Below are positions 33,663-42,176 of a DNA stretch of 64,000 nucleotides, piece by piece. A model generated the notes under the pieces. It was not told where the DNA came from. It did not search any database and saw only the letters and a list, made by a program, of their open reading frames with translations. Position numbers and translations under genes: made by a program. How positions within the stretch are numbered: position 1 is the first letter of the stretch; the number at the start of each line of letters is the position of its first letter. Source of the stretch: Listeria booriae (GTDB lineage Bacteria; Bacillota; Bacilli; Lactobacillales; Listeriaceae); the NCBI RefSeq assembly GCF_000766865.1, contig NZ_JNFA01000023.1, positions 248,001 through 312,000 of the forward strand, written 5' to 3'.

Positions 33663-35336
33663 ATGGAGATTTTACAAATCATTGTTGTCATTTTGATTTT
33701 GTGTTGTTTAATCAAGCCGCTTGGGACGTACATGTACGCGATTTATGCGGGGGCACCGATGAAAGGAAATCGTTTTTTTGAAAAGGTAGAGCATGGTATT
33801 TACCGATTGGCAGGTTTGAAGGACCGCCCAGCGATGAGTTGGAAGCGATATGCTGCTTCGGTGTTACTCTTGAATGGGATTTTGATGGTATTTGGGTTTT
33901 TAGTTGTTTTTATGCAAGGTTTATGGGCGAATCTGCATGGTTTACGTGGGCTTGATCCGACGCTTGCTTTTAATACAGTGATTAGTTTTATGACGAATAC
34001 GAATTTGCAGCATTATAGTGGCGAAACAGCGCTCACGAATATGACGCAGATGATTTTTATTACGATGATGATGTTTACCTCAGCGGCTACTGGACTTTCG
34101 GTGGCGATTGCGTTTATTCGTGGGATTACGAGTAAGGGTACGACACTTGGGAATTTCTATGAGGACTTTACACGCTCGATTACGCGCTTGTTGTTGCCTT
34201 TTGCGTTTATTTTGACGCTTGTCTTGGTGGCTCTTGCGGTTCCGCAGACGCTGGCTAGTTCGCATACGGTAACGACATTAGAAGGTGTGAAGCAAACGAT
34301 TGCGCTTGGTCCAGTGGCTTCGCTTGAGGCGATTAAGCATTTAGGCACGAACGGCGGCGGCTTCTTCGGAGCTAACTCGGCGCATCCTTTTGAGAATCCG
34401 ACACCGCTGACAAACGTGATTGAAATGCTTGCAATGTGGGCGATTCCCGCTTCACTCACCTATACTTACGGACGTTTTGCCAAAAATCAAAAGCAAGGCT
34501 GGGTTATTTTTTCAGCGATGTTTGTGTTGTTCCTTGTTTTTCTTGGTCTGATTTTCATGTCGGAAAAAGCAGGAAATCCGGTATTGACGCAACTTGGTGT
34601 TTCGAACGCGCAAGGCAGTATGGAAGGTAAGGAAATGCGCTTTGGACTTGGTGGTTCCACCTTGTTTAGTACGATTACGACGGCTGCAACGACTGGGTCG
34701 GTGAACAATATGCACGATACGCTGACACCGCTTGGTGGTATGGGTACACTTGCCTTGATGATGCTTAATGTCGTGTTTGGCGGCGATGGTGTGGGCTTGA
34801 TAAATATGTTGATGTACGCGATGCTTGGCGTCTTTTTGTGTGGCCTGCTCATTGGTCGTACGCCAGAGTTTTTAGGACGCAAAATTGAGCCGCGTGAAAT
34901 GAAGCTCATTACGCTGACATTGCTTGTGCATCCGATTATTATTTTAATTCCAACAGCCACGGCTTTGCTGACAACGGTCGGTACGGAAGCCATTTCTAAT
35001 CCTGGTTTTCACGGGATGACGCAAGTTTTGTATGAATTTACTTCTTCTGCGGCTAATAATGGTTCTGGATTCGAAGGTCTTGGCGACGATACGTCCTTCT
35101 GGAACTTGATGACTGGAATCGTGATGTTCTTAGGACGCTATATTTCCATGGCTTTATTGCTTGCCGTTGCAGGTTCGATGACGAAAAAACAATTCATCCC
35201 AGAAACGATTGGGACTTTTAGAACGGACAATGGCTTATTTACAGGGATTTTAGTGATGGTTGTGCTCGTTATCGGCGCCCTCACCTTCCTGCCTGTTTTA
35301 GCGCTTGGTCCAATTGCCGAAAGTTTAACTTTGTAG
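33663..35336 (+). CDS. kdpA: potassium-transporting ATPase subunit A
   Basis: A 557-residue membrane channel subunit that binds and passes K+. The selectivity-filter-like loops are recognisable, including N-T-N-L-Q-H-Y-S-G, G-T-N-G-G-G-F-F-G-A-N-S-A-H-P-F-E-N, G-S-V-N-N-M and A-A-N-N-G-S-G-F. The length equals the usual 555-560. Spacing to kdpB is 12 bases. It belongs to the kdpFABC-short kdpD operon. Confidence 0.97.
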   Translation: MEILQIIVVILILCCLIKPLGTYMYAIYAGAPMKGNRFFEKVEHGIYRLAGLKDRPAMSWKRYAASVLLLNGILMVFGFLVVFMQGLWANLHGLRGLDPTLAFNTVISFMTNTNLQHYSGETALTNMTQMIFITMMMFTSAATGLSVAIAFIRGITSKGTTLGNFYEDFTRSITRLLLPFAFILTLVLVALAVPQTLASSHTVTTLEGVKQTIALGPVASLEAIKHLGTNGGGFFGANSAHPFENPTPLTNVIEMLAMWAIPASLTYTYGRFAKNQKQGWVIFSAMFVLFLVFLGLIFMSEKAGNPVLTQLGVSNAQGSMEGKEMRFGLGGSTLFSTITTAATTGSVNNMHDTLTPLGGMGTLALMMLNVVFGGDGVGLINMLMYAMLGVFLCGLLIGRTPEFLGRKIEPREMKLITLTLLVHPIIILIPTATALLTTVGTEAISNPGFHGMTQVLYEFTSSAANNGSGFEGLGDDTSFWNLMTGIVMFLGRYISMALLLAVAGSMTKKQFIPETIGTFRTDNGLFTGILVMVVLVIGALTFLPVLALGPIAESLTL

Positions 35337-35348
35337 GAGTGTAAAAAA

Positions 35349-37379
35349 ATGGAGAAAAAAAAGGCGTTATTTAACCGTGATATGATGTTTACCGCGATAA
35401 AAAATAGTTTTATAAAATTAAACCCTGCTGACATGATTAAAAATCCCGTCATGTTCGTTGTCGAAGTCGGAACTTTTGTTGTCTTGTTGCTTATGCTTTT
35501 CCCTTCCTTTTTCGGCGTCACTGGCGCATTTGGTTATGAATTAGCGATATTTATCATTTTGTTCGTAACGATTCTGTTTGCCAATTTTGCGGAAAGCTTG
35601 GCGGAAGGACGCGGCAAGGCACAAGCCGATTCGCTCAAGAAAACGAAATCAGATACGACTGCAAAACTGCTTCAAAAAGATGGCTCGGTGAAACAAGTAG
35701 CTGCATCTACCCTGCATAAAGGCGATGTCGTACTCGTTGAAGTTGGCGATTTAATTCCAAGTGACGGCGAAATTATTGAAGGGCTCGCGTCCATCGATGA
35801 ATCTGCAATTACTGGTGAATCGGCTCCTGTTATCAAAGAAAGTGGCGGTGATTTTGCTTCTGTCACTGGCGGAACGATGGTGTTAAGTGATGCCATTAAA
35901 GTCCGCATTGAAAGCAATCCTGGCGAATCGTTTCTTGATAAGATGATTTCCATGGTAGAAGGCGCTAAACGTCAAAAAACTCCGAACGAAATAGCACTCA
36001 CGATTTTGCTTATTACGCTCACGATTATTTTTTTAATTGTTGTTATTACGCTTTATCCGATTGCCCGTTTTAATGGTGTGATGCTGTCAATGACGACGCT
36101 TGTGGCTCTGCTTGTTTGCCTTATTCCAACGACAATCGGCGCCCTCCTTTCTGCTATTGGTATTGCGGGAATGGACCGGGTGACTCGTTTTAACGTTCTA
36201 GCGATGAGCGGGAAAGCCGTGGAAGCCGCTGGAGACATCAATACGATTATTTTAGACAAAACTGGCACGATTACGTTTGGGAATCGGATGGCGAGTGAAT
36301 TTTTACCAGTTGGCGGGCATTCTGTGGCAGAAGTCGCGGAAATTGCTGCAATCAGTTCTTTAAAAGACGATACGCCAGAAGGAAAATCCGTGCTTATCCT
36401 TGCAAAACAAATGGAAATCGCGTTTCTAGACGATACATCACAAATTGCCGAAGAAATCGAATTTCAAGCGAACACTCGCATGAGCGGCATCACTTTACAA
36501 GACGGACGCAAAATTAGAAAAGGCGCAGCCGACTCGATTAGCCGCTGGGTACAAGATCTAGGCGGCGAATTACCAGCGAATATGCAAGAAGTTGGCGACA
36601 GCATCGCTAGACTTGGCGGAACACCGCTTGCCGTCTCGGTAGATGATGAAGTATACGGTTTTATCTACCTAAAAGATACCGTGAAACCTGGCATGCAAGA
36701 ACGCTTCGCCGAACTTCGCAAAATGGGCATTAAAACCATTATGTGTACCGGCGACAATCCATTAACCGCCAAAACTATTGCAGCAGAAGCAGGCGTAGAT
36801 GACTATATCGCTGAATCCAAACCCGAAGACAAAATCCAAGTCATTAAAGATGAGCAAGCACTCGGTAAACTCGTAGCGATGACAGGCGATGGCACTAATG
36901 ATGCGCCGGCACTTGCCCAAGCGGACGTTGGACTGGCGATGAACTCAGGAACAATCGCAGCTAAAGAAGCCGCAAACATGGTCGATCTTGATTCTGACCC
37001 AACGAAAATCATCGAAGTCGTTTCTATCGGGAAGCAACTGCTGATGACTCGTGGTGCGCTAACAACATTCAGCATTGCAAATGACATCGCCAAGTATTTC
37101 GCGATTATACCAGCGATGTTTGCTATTGCCATCCCAGCAATGAACCAACTCAACATCATGCAACTCGCCTCCCCGACTAGCGCTATTATTTCGGCCCTGA
37201 TTTTCAATGCGATTATCATCCCGATTCTAATACCACTAGCCATGAAAGGCGTGAAATACGTCCCAATGAAAGCCAGCAAGCTACTACAAAAAAACTTATT
37301 CATTTACGGACTCGGCGGAGTTATCGCCCCATTTTTCGGTATAAAAATAATTGATTTGGCCGTTTCGGTCTTCATCTAG
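35349..37379 (+). CDS. kdpB: potassium-transporting P-type ATPase subunit B
   Basis: The 676-residue catalytic subunit has I-T-G-E-S-A-P-V (actuator), I-L-D-K-T-G-T-I-T (phosphorylated Asp) and [10 protein letters not shown] (hinge). Seven membrane helices are expected. It hydrolyses ATP to drive K+ through KdpA. GTAGGAG lies before the ATG. The kdpC ribosome site overlaps its stop (TAGGAGG). Confidence 0.97.
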   Translation: MEKKKALFNRDMMFTAIKNSFIKLNPADMIKNPVMFVVEVGTFVVLLLMLFPSFFGVTGAFGYELAIFIILFVTILFANFAESLAEGRGKAQADSLKKTKSDTTAKLLQKDGSVKQVAASTLHKGDVVLVEVGDLIPSDGEIIEGLASIDESAITGESAPVIKESGGDFASVTGGTMVLSDAIKVRIESNPGESFLDKMISMVEGAKRQKTPNEIALTILLITLTIIFLIVVITLYPIARFNGVMLSMTTLVALLVCLIPTTIGALLSAIGIAGMDRVTRFNVLAMSGKAVEAAGDINTIILDKTGTITFGNRMASEFLPVGGHSVAEVAEIAAISSLKDDTPEGKSVLILAKQMEIAFLDDTSQIAEEIEFQANTRMSGITLQDGRKIRKGAADSISRWVQDLGGELPANMQEVGDSIARLGGTPLAVSVDDEVYGFIYLKDTVKPGMQERFAELRKMGIKTIMCTGDNPLTAKTIAAEAGVDDYIAESKPEDKIQVIKDEQALGKLVAMTGDGTNDAPALAQADVGLAMNSGTIAAKEAANMVDLDSDPTKIIEVVSIGKQLLMTRGALTTFSIANDIAKYFAIIPAMFAIAIPAMNQLNIMQLASPTSAIISALIFNAIIIPILIPLAMKGVKYVPMKASKLLQKNLFIYGLGGVIAPFFGIKIIDLAVSVFI

Positions 37380-37392
37380 GAGGAAAATAAAG

Positions 37393-37947
37393 ATGAAAGC
37401 ATTACGATTATCACTTGTCTTTATCGTTATTTGCGGACTTATTTATCCGCTCGCAGCAACCGGAGTCGCCCAAGTCATTTTTCCAAACAAAGCAAATGGC
37501 TCCCTTATCGAAAAAAATGGAGAAGTCGTCGGCTCAAAATGGATTGGTCAAAATTTTGCATCGAATAAGTATTTTCACGGCCGCGTTTCGTCTATCGCTA
37601 ACAACGCTAGCGCCAGCGGTTCTGAAAACTTAGCTCCGTCCAATCCAGAACTAAAAAAACGCGTGGAAAACAGCATCGCAACACTACAAAAAGAAAACCC
37701 AACAATGTCTAGCAGCAATATCCCAGCCGATCTTGTCACTAATTCAGGCTCTGGACTTGATCCCGATATTTCCGTCGCTAGCGCAAAACTACAAGTAGAC
37801 CGTGTTGCCAAAGCAAACCAGCTCGATACAAAAATCGTTTCAGAACTCGTATCTGATAACACAACGAACCGCTCCCTTGGCATTTTTGGCGAACCACGTG
37901 TTAATGTTTTGCAACTGAATTTAGCACTAAACGAACTCATTGATTAA
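37393..37947 (+). CDS. kdpC: potassium-transporting ATPase subunit C
   Basis: The 184-residue protein has one N-terminal membrane helix (about 5-27) and an extracytoplasmic domain with G-S-x-x-I-G-Q-N-F, Y-F-H-G-R, the S-x-x-x-N-x-x-P-S-N-P motif region and V-N-V-L-Q-L-N-L-A-L. ATG 37393 follows TAGGAGG; the longer frame upstream runs into kdpB. It stabilises the A-B complex. Confidence 0.96.
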   Translation: MKALRLSLVFIVICGLIYPLAATGVAQVIFPNKANGSLIEKNGEVVGSKWIGQNFASNKYFHGRVSSIANNASASGSENLAPSNPELKKRVENSIATLQKENPTMSSSNIPADLVTNSGSGLDPDISVASAKLQVDRVAKANQLDTKIVSELVSDNTTNRSLGIFGEPRVNVLQLNLALNELID

Positions 37948-37962
37948 GGAGGTGACACATCG

Positions 37963-39114
37963 ATGTCCGAAGAACAAGATTTTTCATTCCGCCGCAAAAC
38001 CCCTGAAGAACTTTTAGAAGAAATCGAACGGCTAAAAAAAGGCAAACTAAAAATCTATATTGGCTCTGCGCCTGGCGTTGGGAAAACCTATCGCATGTTG
38101 ACAGAAGCGCATGAACTTGCGAAAGAAGGCATCGATGTCGTTATCGGCCTTGTCGAAACGCACAACCGGGAAGAAACCGCCGCTATGATTGGCGATTTAG
38201 AAATTATTCCGTTAAAAAGCATCGACTACAAAAGCACCACCTTTCACGACCTCGATGTAGAAGCGATTATTGCTCGCAATCCTGACGTGGTTGTCATTGA
38301 CGAACTCGCCCACAGCAACATTCCAGGCTCCAAGCACGCCAAAAGATTCCAAGACGTACTGGAAATTCTCGACCACCGAATCAACGTGCTATCCGCGGTT
38401 AATATTCAACATTTAGAGAGTCTGCACGATGTCATTCAAACAATTACAGGCGTCAAAGTCCGCGAACGCATTCCCGATTATTTGCTGGATGTCGCAAGCG
38501 AAGTCATCCTCATCGACATCACCGCCGAAACACTACAAAAACGATTGCGCGAAGGAAAAATTTACGCCAGCAACAAGATTAATCAATCTCTTGAGAATTT
38601 CTTTACACAGCGCAACCTTTCCGCGCTCCGAGAACTAGCTTTGCGAGAAGTCGCCGATGACGTAGATGACAAAACCGATAAAGAAGAAGCAAGACGCCAA
38701 GCCATCGCCATGAATGAAAAAATCCTCGTTTGCGTCAAAAACGATGACAACGCAGAAAAACTCATCCGTCGCGGCTGGCGTATCTCGAACCGTTTACGAG
38801 CCGAACTCTTCATCCTAACAGCAATATCAGGCGATTACAACGAGCTCGATCCCTACACACAGAAAAAATACAACACATGGAAAAAACTCGCCACAGAATT
38901 CGGTGCTACTTTTATCATGGAGAAAAAGAATAACCGTAAAATTTTCCATATCATCACAGAAATCGCGAAGAAGCACCACATCACGCAAATCATCCTCGGC
39001 CAATCCGTCAAAACCCGCCTAGAAGAACTCACCAAAGGCTCGATTGTCGGCGCGATTATGCGCGAAACCGATGGCATTGATATTCATATCGTCGCCGATT
39101 CACGAAAAAATTAG
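37963..39114 (+). CDS. short KdpD: cytoplasmic sensor module only, no histidine kinase
   Basis: The 383 residues correspond to the N-terminal cytoplasmic half of KdpD. The KdpD domain (about 20-230) has Walker A G-S-A-P-G-V-G-K-T (34-42) and Walker B V-V-V-I-D-E-L-A-H-S-N. A universal-stress-protein domain follows at about 248-380 (K-I-L-V-C-V-K-N, then I-I-L-G-Q-S). The four membrane helices, GAF domain and histidine kinase are absent, and no kdpE follows; a terminator comes seven bases later. In S. aureus the KdpD USP domain binds c-di-AMP, so this protein may tie Kdp to that nucleotide without phosphotransfer. GGAGGTG precedes the ATG. There is no sign of a frameshift or leftover kinase sequence. 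Confidence 0.9.
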   Translation: MSEEQDFSFRRKTPEELLEEIERLKKGKLKIYIGSAPGVGKTYRMLTEAHELAKEGIDVVIGLVETHNREETAAMIGDLEIIPLKSIDYKSTTFHDLDVEAIIARNPDVVVIDELAHSNIPGSKHAKRFQDVLEILDHRINVLSAVNIQHLESLHDVIQTITGVKVRERIPDYLLDVASEVILIDITAETLQKRLREGKIYASNKINQSLENFFTQRNLSALRELALREVADDVDDKTDKEEARRQAIAMNEKILVCVKNDDNAEKLIRRGWRISNRLRAELFILTAISGDYNELDPYTQKKYNTWKKLATEFGATFIMEKKNNRKIFHIITEIAKKHHITQIILGQSVKTRLEELTKGSIVGAIMRETDGIDIHIVADSRKN

Positions 39115-39120
39115 ACACAA

Positions 39121-39157
39121 AAGAAGGAACCTCCACCATCGAGATTCCTTCTTTTTT
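39121..39157. terminator. terminator of the kdp operon
   Basis: AAGAAGGAA and TTCCTTCTT form a stem followed by a T-run on the plus strand. It abuts the stop codon of the convergent tetR-type gene. Confidence 0.85.
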
Positions 39158-39810
39158 CATGATATACCATTTAAAATACACGTCACCGTACGTTCAATTT
39201 CCGCGTCATCTTCCCAATTCGCTTGAGGCATAATCATAAAACGCGTTATCAAAAAGCCAATTATGTTTGTAATCAATGCCCGCATGATTGTACTATTGGG
39301 CATATCATTAATCTCCCCACGTTCCTTATAAAAATTAATAATCCGATCAAACTGCCCCTTCACATGCACCATAAAAATCTTCGAAAACTGTTCTCTCATC
39401 TCATCATGATACAACAATTCCTGCATGTAAATCTTCACGACACTACTATTTTCGCGCGCAAATTCAAATCGATTCCGAACTAACGCCATCAAAAATGTCC
39501 GAAAATCTGGATATTCCTGCTCAAAAACTTCCGCAACAAAATTCCTAGCTAAAAATGGCGCGACGCTTTCAATCATAATCGGCATCGTAATCGAAGTCAG
39601 CAAATCTTTCTTCGTCTTATAATGCCTAAAAATCGTCCCTTCCGCAACACCCGCACGCTTCGCAATCTCACTCGTAGATGTTGCCGCAAATCCGCGTTCT
39701 GCAAACAATTCAATCGCCGCCGCAACAATTTTTTTCTGTTTTTCACTCATTTTCTTATCCTGTTCCGCTACCTCTAACATCTGCGTCAGAATATCATTAC
39801 TATTCCCCAT
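39157..39810 (-). CDS. TetR-family transcriptional regulator
   Basis: A 217-residue repressor. The N-terminal helix-turn-helix (about 22-70) reads F-A-A-T-S-T-S-E-I-A-K-R-A-G-V-A-E-G-T-I-F-R-H-Y, split here by domain convention; the rest is a helical ligand domain. It is the last gene of the ABC-2 exporter operon (15-base gap). A TGAGT-ACTCA palindrome sits at the operon promoter and is the likely autoregulatory site. AAGGAG lies eight bases before the ATG. Confidence 0.92.
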   Translation of the reverse strand: MGNSNDILTQMLEVAEQDKKMSEKQKKIVAAAIELFAERGFAATSTSEIAKRAGVAEGTIFRHYKTKKDLLTSITMPIMIESVAPFLARNFVAEVFEQEYPDFRTFLMALVRNRFEFARENSSVVKIYMQELLYHDEMREQFSKIFMVHVKGQFDRIINFYKERGEINDMPNSTIMRALITNIIGFLITRFMIMPQANWEDDAEIERTVTCILNGIS

Positions 39811-39825
39811 TGCCGCTACTCCTTT

Positions 39826-40995
39826 CTATATTTTACGATATTTCTTCAATGCAAAAATGTTTAAAATCATAAATACGAGCGCAAATCCTACTAAAATATA
39901 GAAATCCGTTGCAAAACCTGCAAAGCCCTCGCCCTTCACCATAATCGATGTCAACGCATCTGCGCCATAATAAAGCGGCATAATATGCGCAATCCACTGC
40001 AACCAATCCGCCATTCCTTCTAACGGGAAAATCCCACAGAACAAAACTTGCGGTACAATAACAATCGGAATAAATTGCACAATCTGGAACTCATTATTCG
40101 CAAATGTCGATAATAAAATGCCTAGCGTCAAAGCAACCATCGCCAACATCAACGTAATCAATAACACATACCAAATCGAGCCCATCTGCACCATATCAAG
40201 CACATGAATCGAATACAATGCCACAATAATCGACTGCGCCAAAGCAAAAATCCCGAAACCGAGTAAATATCCCGTTTCCAATTCCCAGCGCTTAATCGGA
40301 GTTGCCATCAAACGCTCCAAAGTCCCCGTTGTCCGCTCGCGCAAGAACGAAATCCCAGCAATCAGGAACACAAAGAAGAATACAAAGAAGCCAATGAAAA
40401 TCGGTCCAATCGTATCAAAAAACGTCGTATCCGCATCCCCGTATATATAACCCGTCGAAATCGCCAACTGCTGCTGATCTGGAATTTGCAAATTCACCTT
40501 CGGAATATCCAATTGCTGACCAGTTTGCGCCGCATATTGTTTCGCCACCGCCGCCAAGGACTGTTGCACCTTTGCCGCTGTTTCCTGCATCGATTCCCCC
40601 AACTGTTTCATCGCATCTTTCTGCTCCGCCATCAAAGCCGCCTGCAATTTCATCTGAATTTGCTTACTAACCCCAGGGTCACTATTCTCAAAAGTCAATT
40701 GAACATCTGCCCCATCTTGTTTGATAAAAGCATCTAGATCATCTGACTTAATCGTATTTTTCACATTGGAAACAGCATCATACTGCTTGACCTTAATATC
40801 CGTGTCCTTCAGTTGCGCCACCATTTCCGATGAAACGCCTTGTACACCGACTTTCGGGTCCACAGCATCTCCATCGAACAAATAATTAATCAGCGTAATC
40901 AAAATCAGCGGAGCAATAAACATCAGTGCCAACGTTCGTTTATCCCGTCTAAACTGATTCGCAATCCGTTTCACAATCGCCATGACTCGTATCAT
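39826..40995 (-). CDS. ABC-2 type transporter permease
   Basis: The 389-residue protein has one N-terminal helix (about 20-40), a large extracytoplasmic domain (about 45-180) with a Gln/Ala/Lys-rich amphipathic stretch, and five C-terminal helices. The L-R-E-R-T-T-G-T-L-E-R-L motif after helix 2 is typical of ABC-2 drug or lipid exporters (YhgE/DrrB/YfiN-like). GGAGGTG lies before the ATG, inside the ATPase gene, which it overlaps by four bases. The substrate is unknown. Confidence 0.9.
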   Translation of the reverse strand: MIRVMAIVKRIANQFRRDKRTLALMFIAPLILITLINYLFDGDAVDPKVGVQGVSSEMVAQLKDTDIKVKQYDAVSNVKNTIKSDDLDAFIKQDGADVQLTFENSDPGVSKQIQMKLQAALMAEQKDAMKQLGESMQETAAKVQQSLAAVAKQYAAQTGQQLDIPKVNLQIPDQQQLAISTGYIYGDADTTFFDTIGPIFIGFFVFFFVFLIAGISFLRERTTGTLERLMATPIKRWELETGYLLGFGIFALAQSIIVALYSIHVLDMVQMGSIWYVLLITLMLAMVALTLGILLSTFANNEFQIVQFIPIVIVPQVLFCGIFPLEGMADWLQWIAHIMPLYYGADALTSIMVKGEGFAGFATDFYILVGFALVFMILNIFALKKYRKI

Positions 40996-41717
40996 GATTG
41001 CACACCTCCAAACTGTAAGAAGGCATCTTCTAATTTTCCAGTAGACGTCTTCGCCTCAAGCTCCTGAGGTGTGCCTACTGCGATAATTTTTCCATTACGA
41101 ACCATCGCTAGCCGGTCACATTTCTCCGCCTCATCCATCACATGCGTCGTCACAAGAATACATTTCCCCTGCTCCTTCAACATATCCAACTCATCCCAAA
41201 TCGATTTACGCAACTCCGGATCAATTCCGACAGTCGGTTCATCCAAAATCAACACATCCGGGTCTTGCAACATCGAAATCGCAAGCGACAAACGCCGTTT
41301 CATCCCGCCCGAAAAATCGCTCACCTGCTTGTTCAACTCACCTTCCAAGTTCACCAATTTCGCTGCATACGCAATCCGTTCCTTGCGCTTAGCCCCCTTC
41401 AAAGAATAAAGCGCCGCGAAAAACTCCATGTTCTCCTTCGCCGTCAAATCAATATACAGCGCGTCCGATTGTGCCATATAGCCGATGTTTCCAATAACAC
41501 CAAGATTCGGCATCCGCTTATCTAAAACCGTCACCTCGCCAGTGTCTCCTTTTTCCATTCCAACAATAACCTTCACAAGCGTCGTTTTCCCAGCACCAGA
41601 AGGACCAATCAATCCGAAAATCTCGCCCTTATTCACTTCCAGTCCAATATCCGTCAAAATCTGCTTTTTCCCAAACGATAGCGCAAGATTATCCACCCGA
41701 ACTGCCACTTCTCCCAT
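40992..41717 (-). CDS. ABC transporter ATP-binding protein
   Basis: A 241-residue ATPase: Walker A G-P-S-G-A-G-K-T-T, signature S-G-G-M-K-R-R, Walker B V-L-I-L-D-E-P-T and the H-loop V-T-T-H. ATG 41717 is set by GGAGGAGGG upstream; the frame continues 25 codons further, across the operator, and is not credible there. It partners with the ABC-2 permease. Confidence 0.94.
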   Translation of the reverse strand: MGEVAVRVDNLALSFGKKQILTDIGLEVNKGEIFGLIGPSGAGKTTLVKVIVGMEKGDTGEVTVLDKRMPNLGVIGNIGYMAQSDALYIDLTAKENMEFFAALYSLKGAKRKERIAYAAKLVNLEGELNKQVSDFSGGMKRRLSLAISMLQDPDVLILDEPTVGIDPELRKSIWDELDMLKEQGKCILVTTHVMDEAEKCDRLAMVRNGKIIAVGTPQELEAKTSTGKLEDAFLQFGGVQS

Positions 41718-41741
41718 TTCAAAAACCCTCCTCCACAAAAA

Positions 41742-41788
41742 TGAGTGATTACTCACTTTCATTGTACAACAAAAAAAATAATTGTAAA
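41742..41788 (-). promoter_or_regulatory. promoter and TetR operator of the ABC exporter operon
   Basis: On the minus strand TTTACA (41783-41788), a 16-base spacer and TACAAT (41761-41766) form a promoter. TGAGTGATTACTCA (41742-41755) is an inverted repeat placed just downstream of the -10, fitting repression by the TetR protein of the same operon. Confidence 0.65.
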
Positions 41789-41853
41789 GCAATACGCTAA
41801 TAAGGGCTTAAAAATCCATATAATCATTTAAAATACAACTTTGTGAAAAATGC

Positions 41854-41882
41854 TTAAACACTGGCAACAAGCGTGCTATAAT
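41854..41882 (+). promoter_or_regulatory. promoter of the toxin RNA (RNA I)
   Basis: A perfect TATAAT with extended TG (TGC-TATAAT) lies 17 bases after TTAAAC. The predicted start is near 41889, 44 bases before the toxin codon 1. Confidence 0.75.
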
Positions 41883-41923
41883 GGATTTGTCGTCAACCTT
41901 CGAGCTCGTTTTTATGGAAGGAG

Positions 41924-41950
41924 GTGTGTCTGTTGATTCTGATTTTTTCC
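41924..41950 (+). repeat. direct repeat copy 1, over the toxin start
   Basis: GTGTGTCTGTTGATTCT, then GA and TTTTTTCC. It covers the end of the ribosome site and the TTG start codon. The copy at 42107-42131 lies in the antisense RNA region. Confidence 0.85.
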
Positions 41951-42043
41951 AGTCTAGTAGCTCCGATTCTTGTAGGAGTGACACTCGTTACTTACAAGTA
42001 CTGGTTGGAACATCGTAGCAGCCGGACTAAAAATGGACGATAA
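41933..42043 (+). CDS. Fst/PepA1-family type I toxin peptide
   Basis: A 36-residue peptide starting with TTG. Its residues read L-I-L-I-F-S-S-L-V-A-P-I-L-V-G-V, then Y-K-Y-W-L-E-H-R and a basic polar tail. The A-P-x-x-x-G-V core, the Y/F-x-x-W-L pair and the charged C-terminus match Fst of pAD1 and PepA1/PepG1 of S. aureus, which insert into the membrane. AAGGAGG lies eight bases upstream and is sequestered: CCTTC (41897-41901) pairs with GAAGG (41917-41921), as in the prototype RNA I. A convergent antisense promoter, shared terminator and direct repeats complete a par-type locus. Confidence 0.88.
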   Translation: MILIFSSLVAPILVGVTLVTYKYWLEHRSSRTKNGR

Positions 42044-42070
42044 AAGTTCCAATCACAACGCAATAAAAAA

Positions 42071-42101
42071 AGCCCCGATGTCTTTGAGCAGCTTCGGGGC
42101 T
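42071..42101. terminator. shared bidirectional terminator of toxin and antitoxin RNAs
   Basis: AGCCCCGA and TCGGGGCT form an 8-bp GC-rich stem. The minus strand continues with seven T (strong), the plus strand with CTTT (weaker). Confidence 0.88.
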
Positions 42102-42106
42102 CTTTC

Positions 42107-42131
42107 GTGTGTCTATCGATTCTTTTTTTCC
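42107..42131 (+). repeat. direct repeat copy 2, in the antisense RNA
   Basis: GTGTGTCTATCGATTCT followed by TTTTTTCC: copy 1 with G to A and T to C changes and loss of GA. Confidence 0.85.
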
Positions 42132-42139
42132 TTAAAATC

Positions 42140-42168
42140 ATTCTACCATGTTTCTTCTCTCTTTTCAA
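42140..42168 (-). promoter_or_regulatory. promoter of the antitoxin RNA
   Basis: On the minus strand TTGAAA, a 17-base spacer and TAGAAT with an extended TG (TGG-TAGAAT). It is stronger than the toxin promoter at the -35, as expected for an abundant antitoxin. Confidence 0.8.
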
Positions 42169-42176
42169 CTCTATTT

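Larger units (their letters stand above)
42066..42133 (-). ncRNA. antitoxin RNA (RNA II) of the Fst/par-type locus
   Basis: The minus-strand transcript of about 68 bases runs from the promoter at 42140-42168 to the shared terminator. Its 5' half is complementary to toxin mRNA 41924-41940 over 17 consecutive pairs spanning the TTG start. The two bases differing between the repeat copies become G-U pairs. Its terminator half is fully complementary to the toxin 3' end. The size equals the prototype RNA II (about 65). Confidence 0.8.

Noticed and set aside
37963-39157. kdpD broken by a frameshift
   Set aside because: The frame stops cleanly at the domain boundary, and no membrane-helix or kinase sequence follows in any frame before the terminator.
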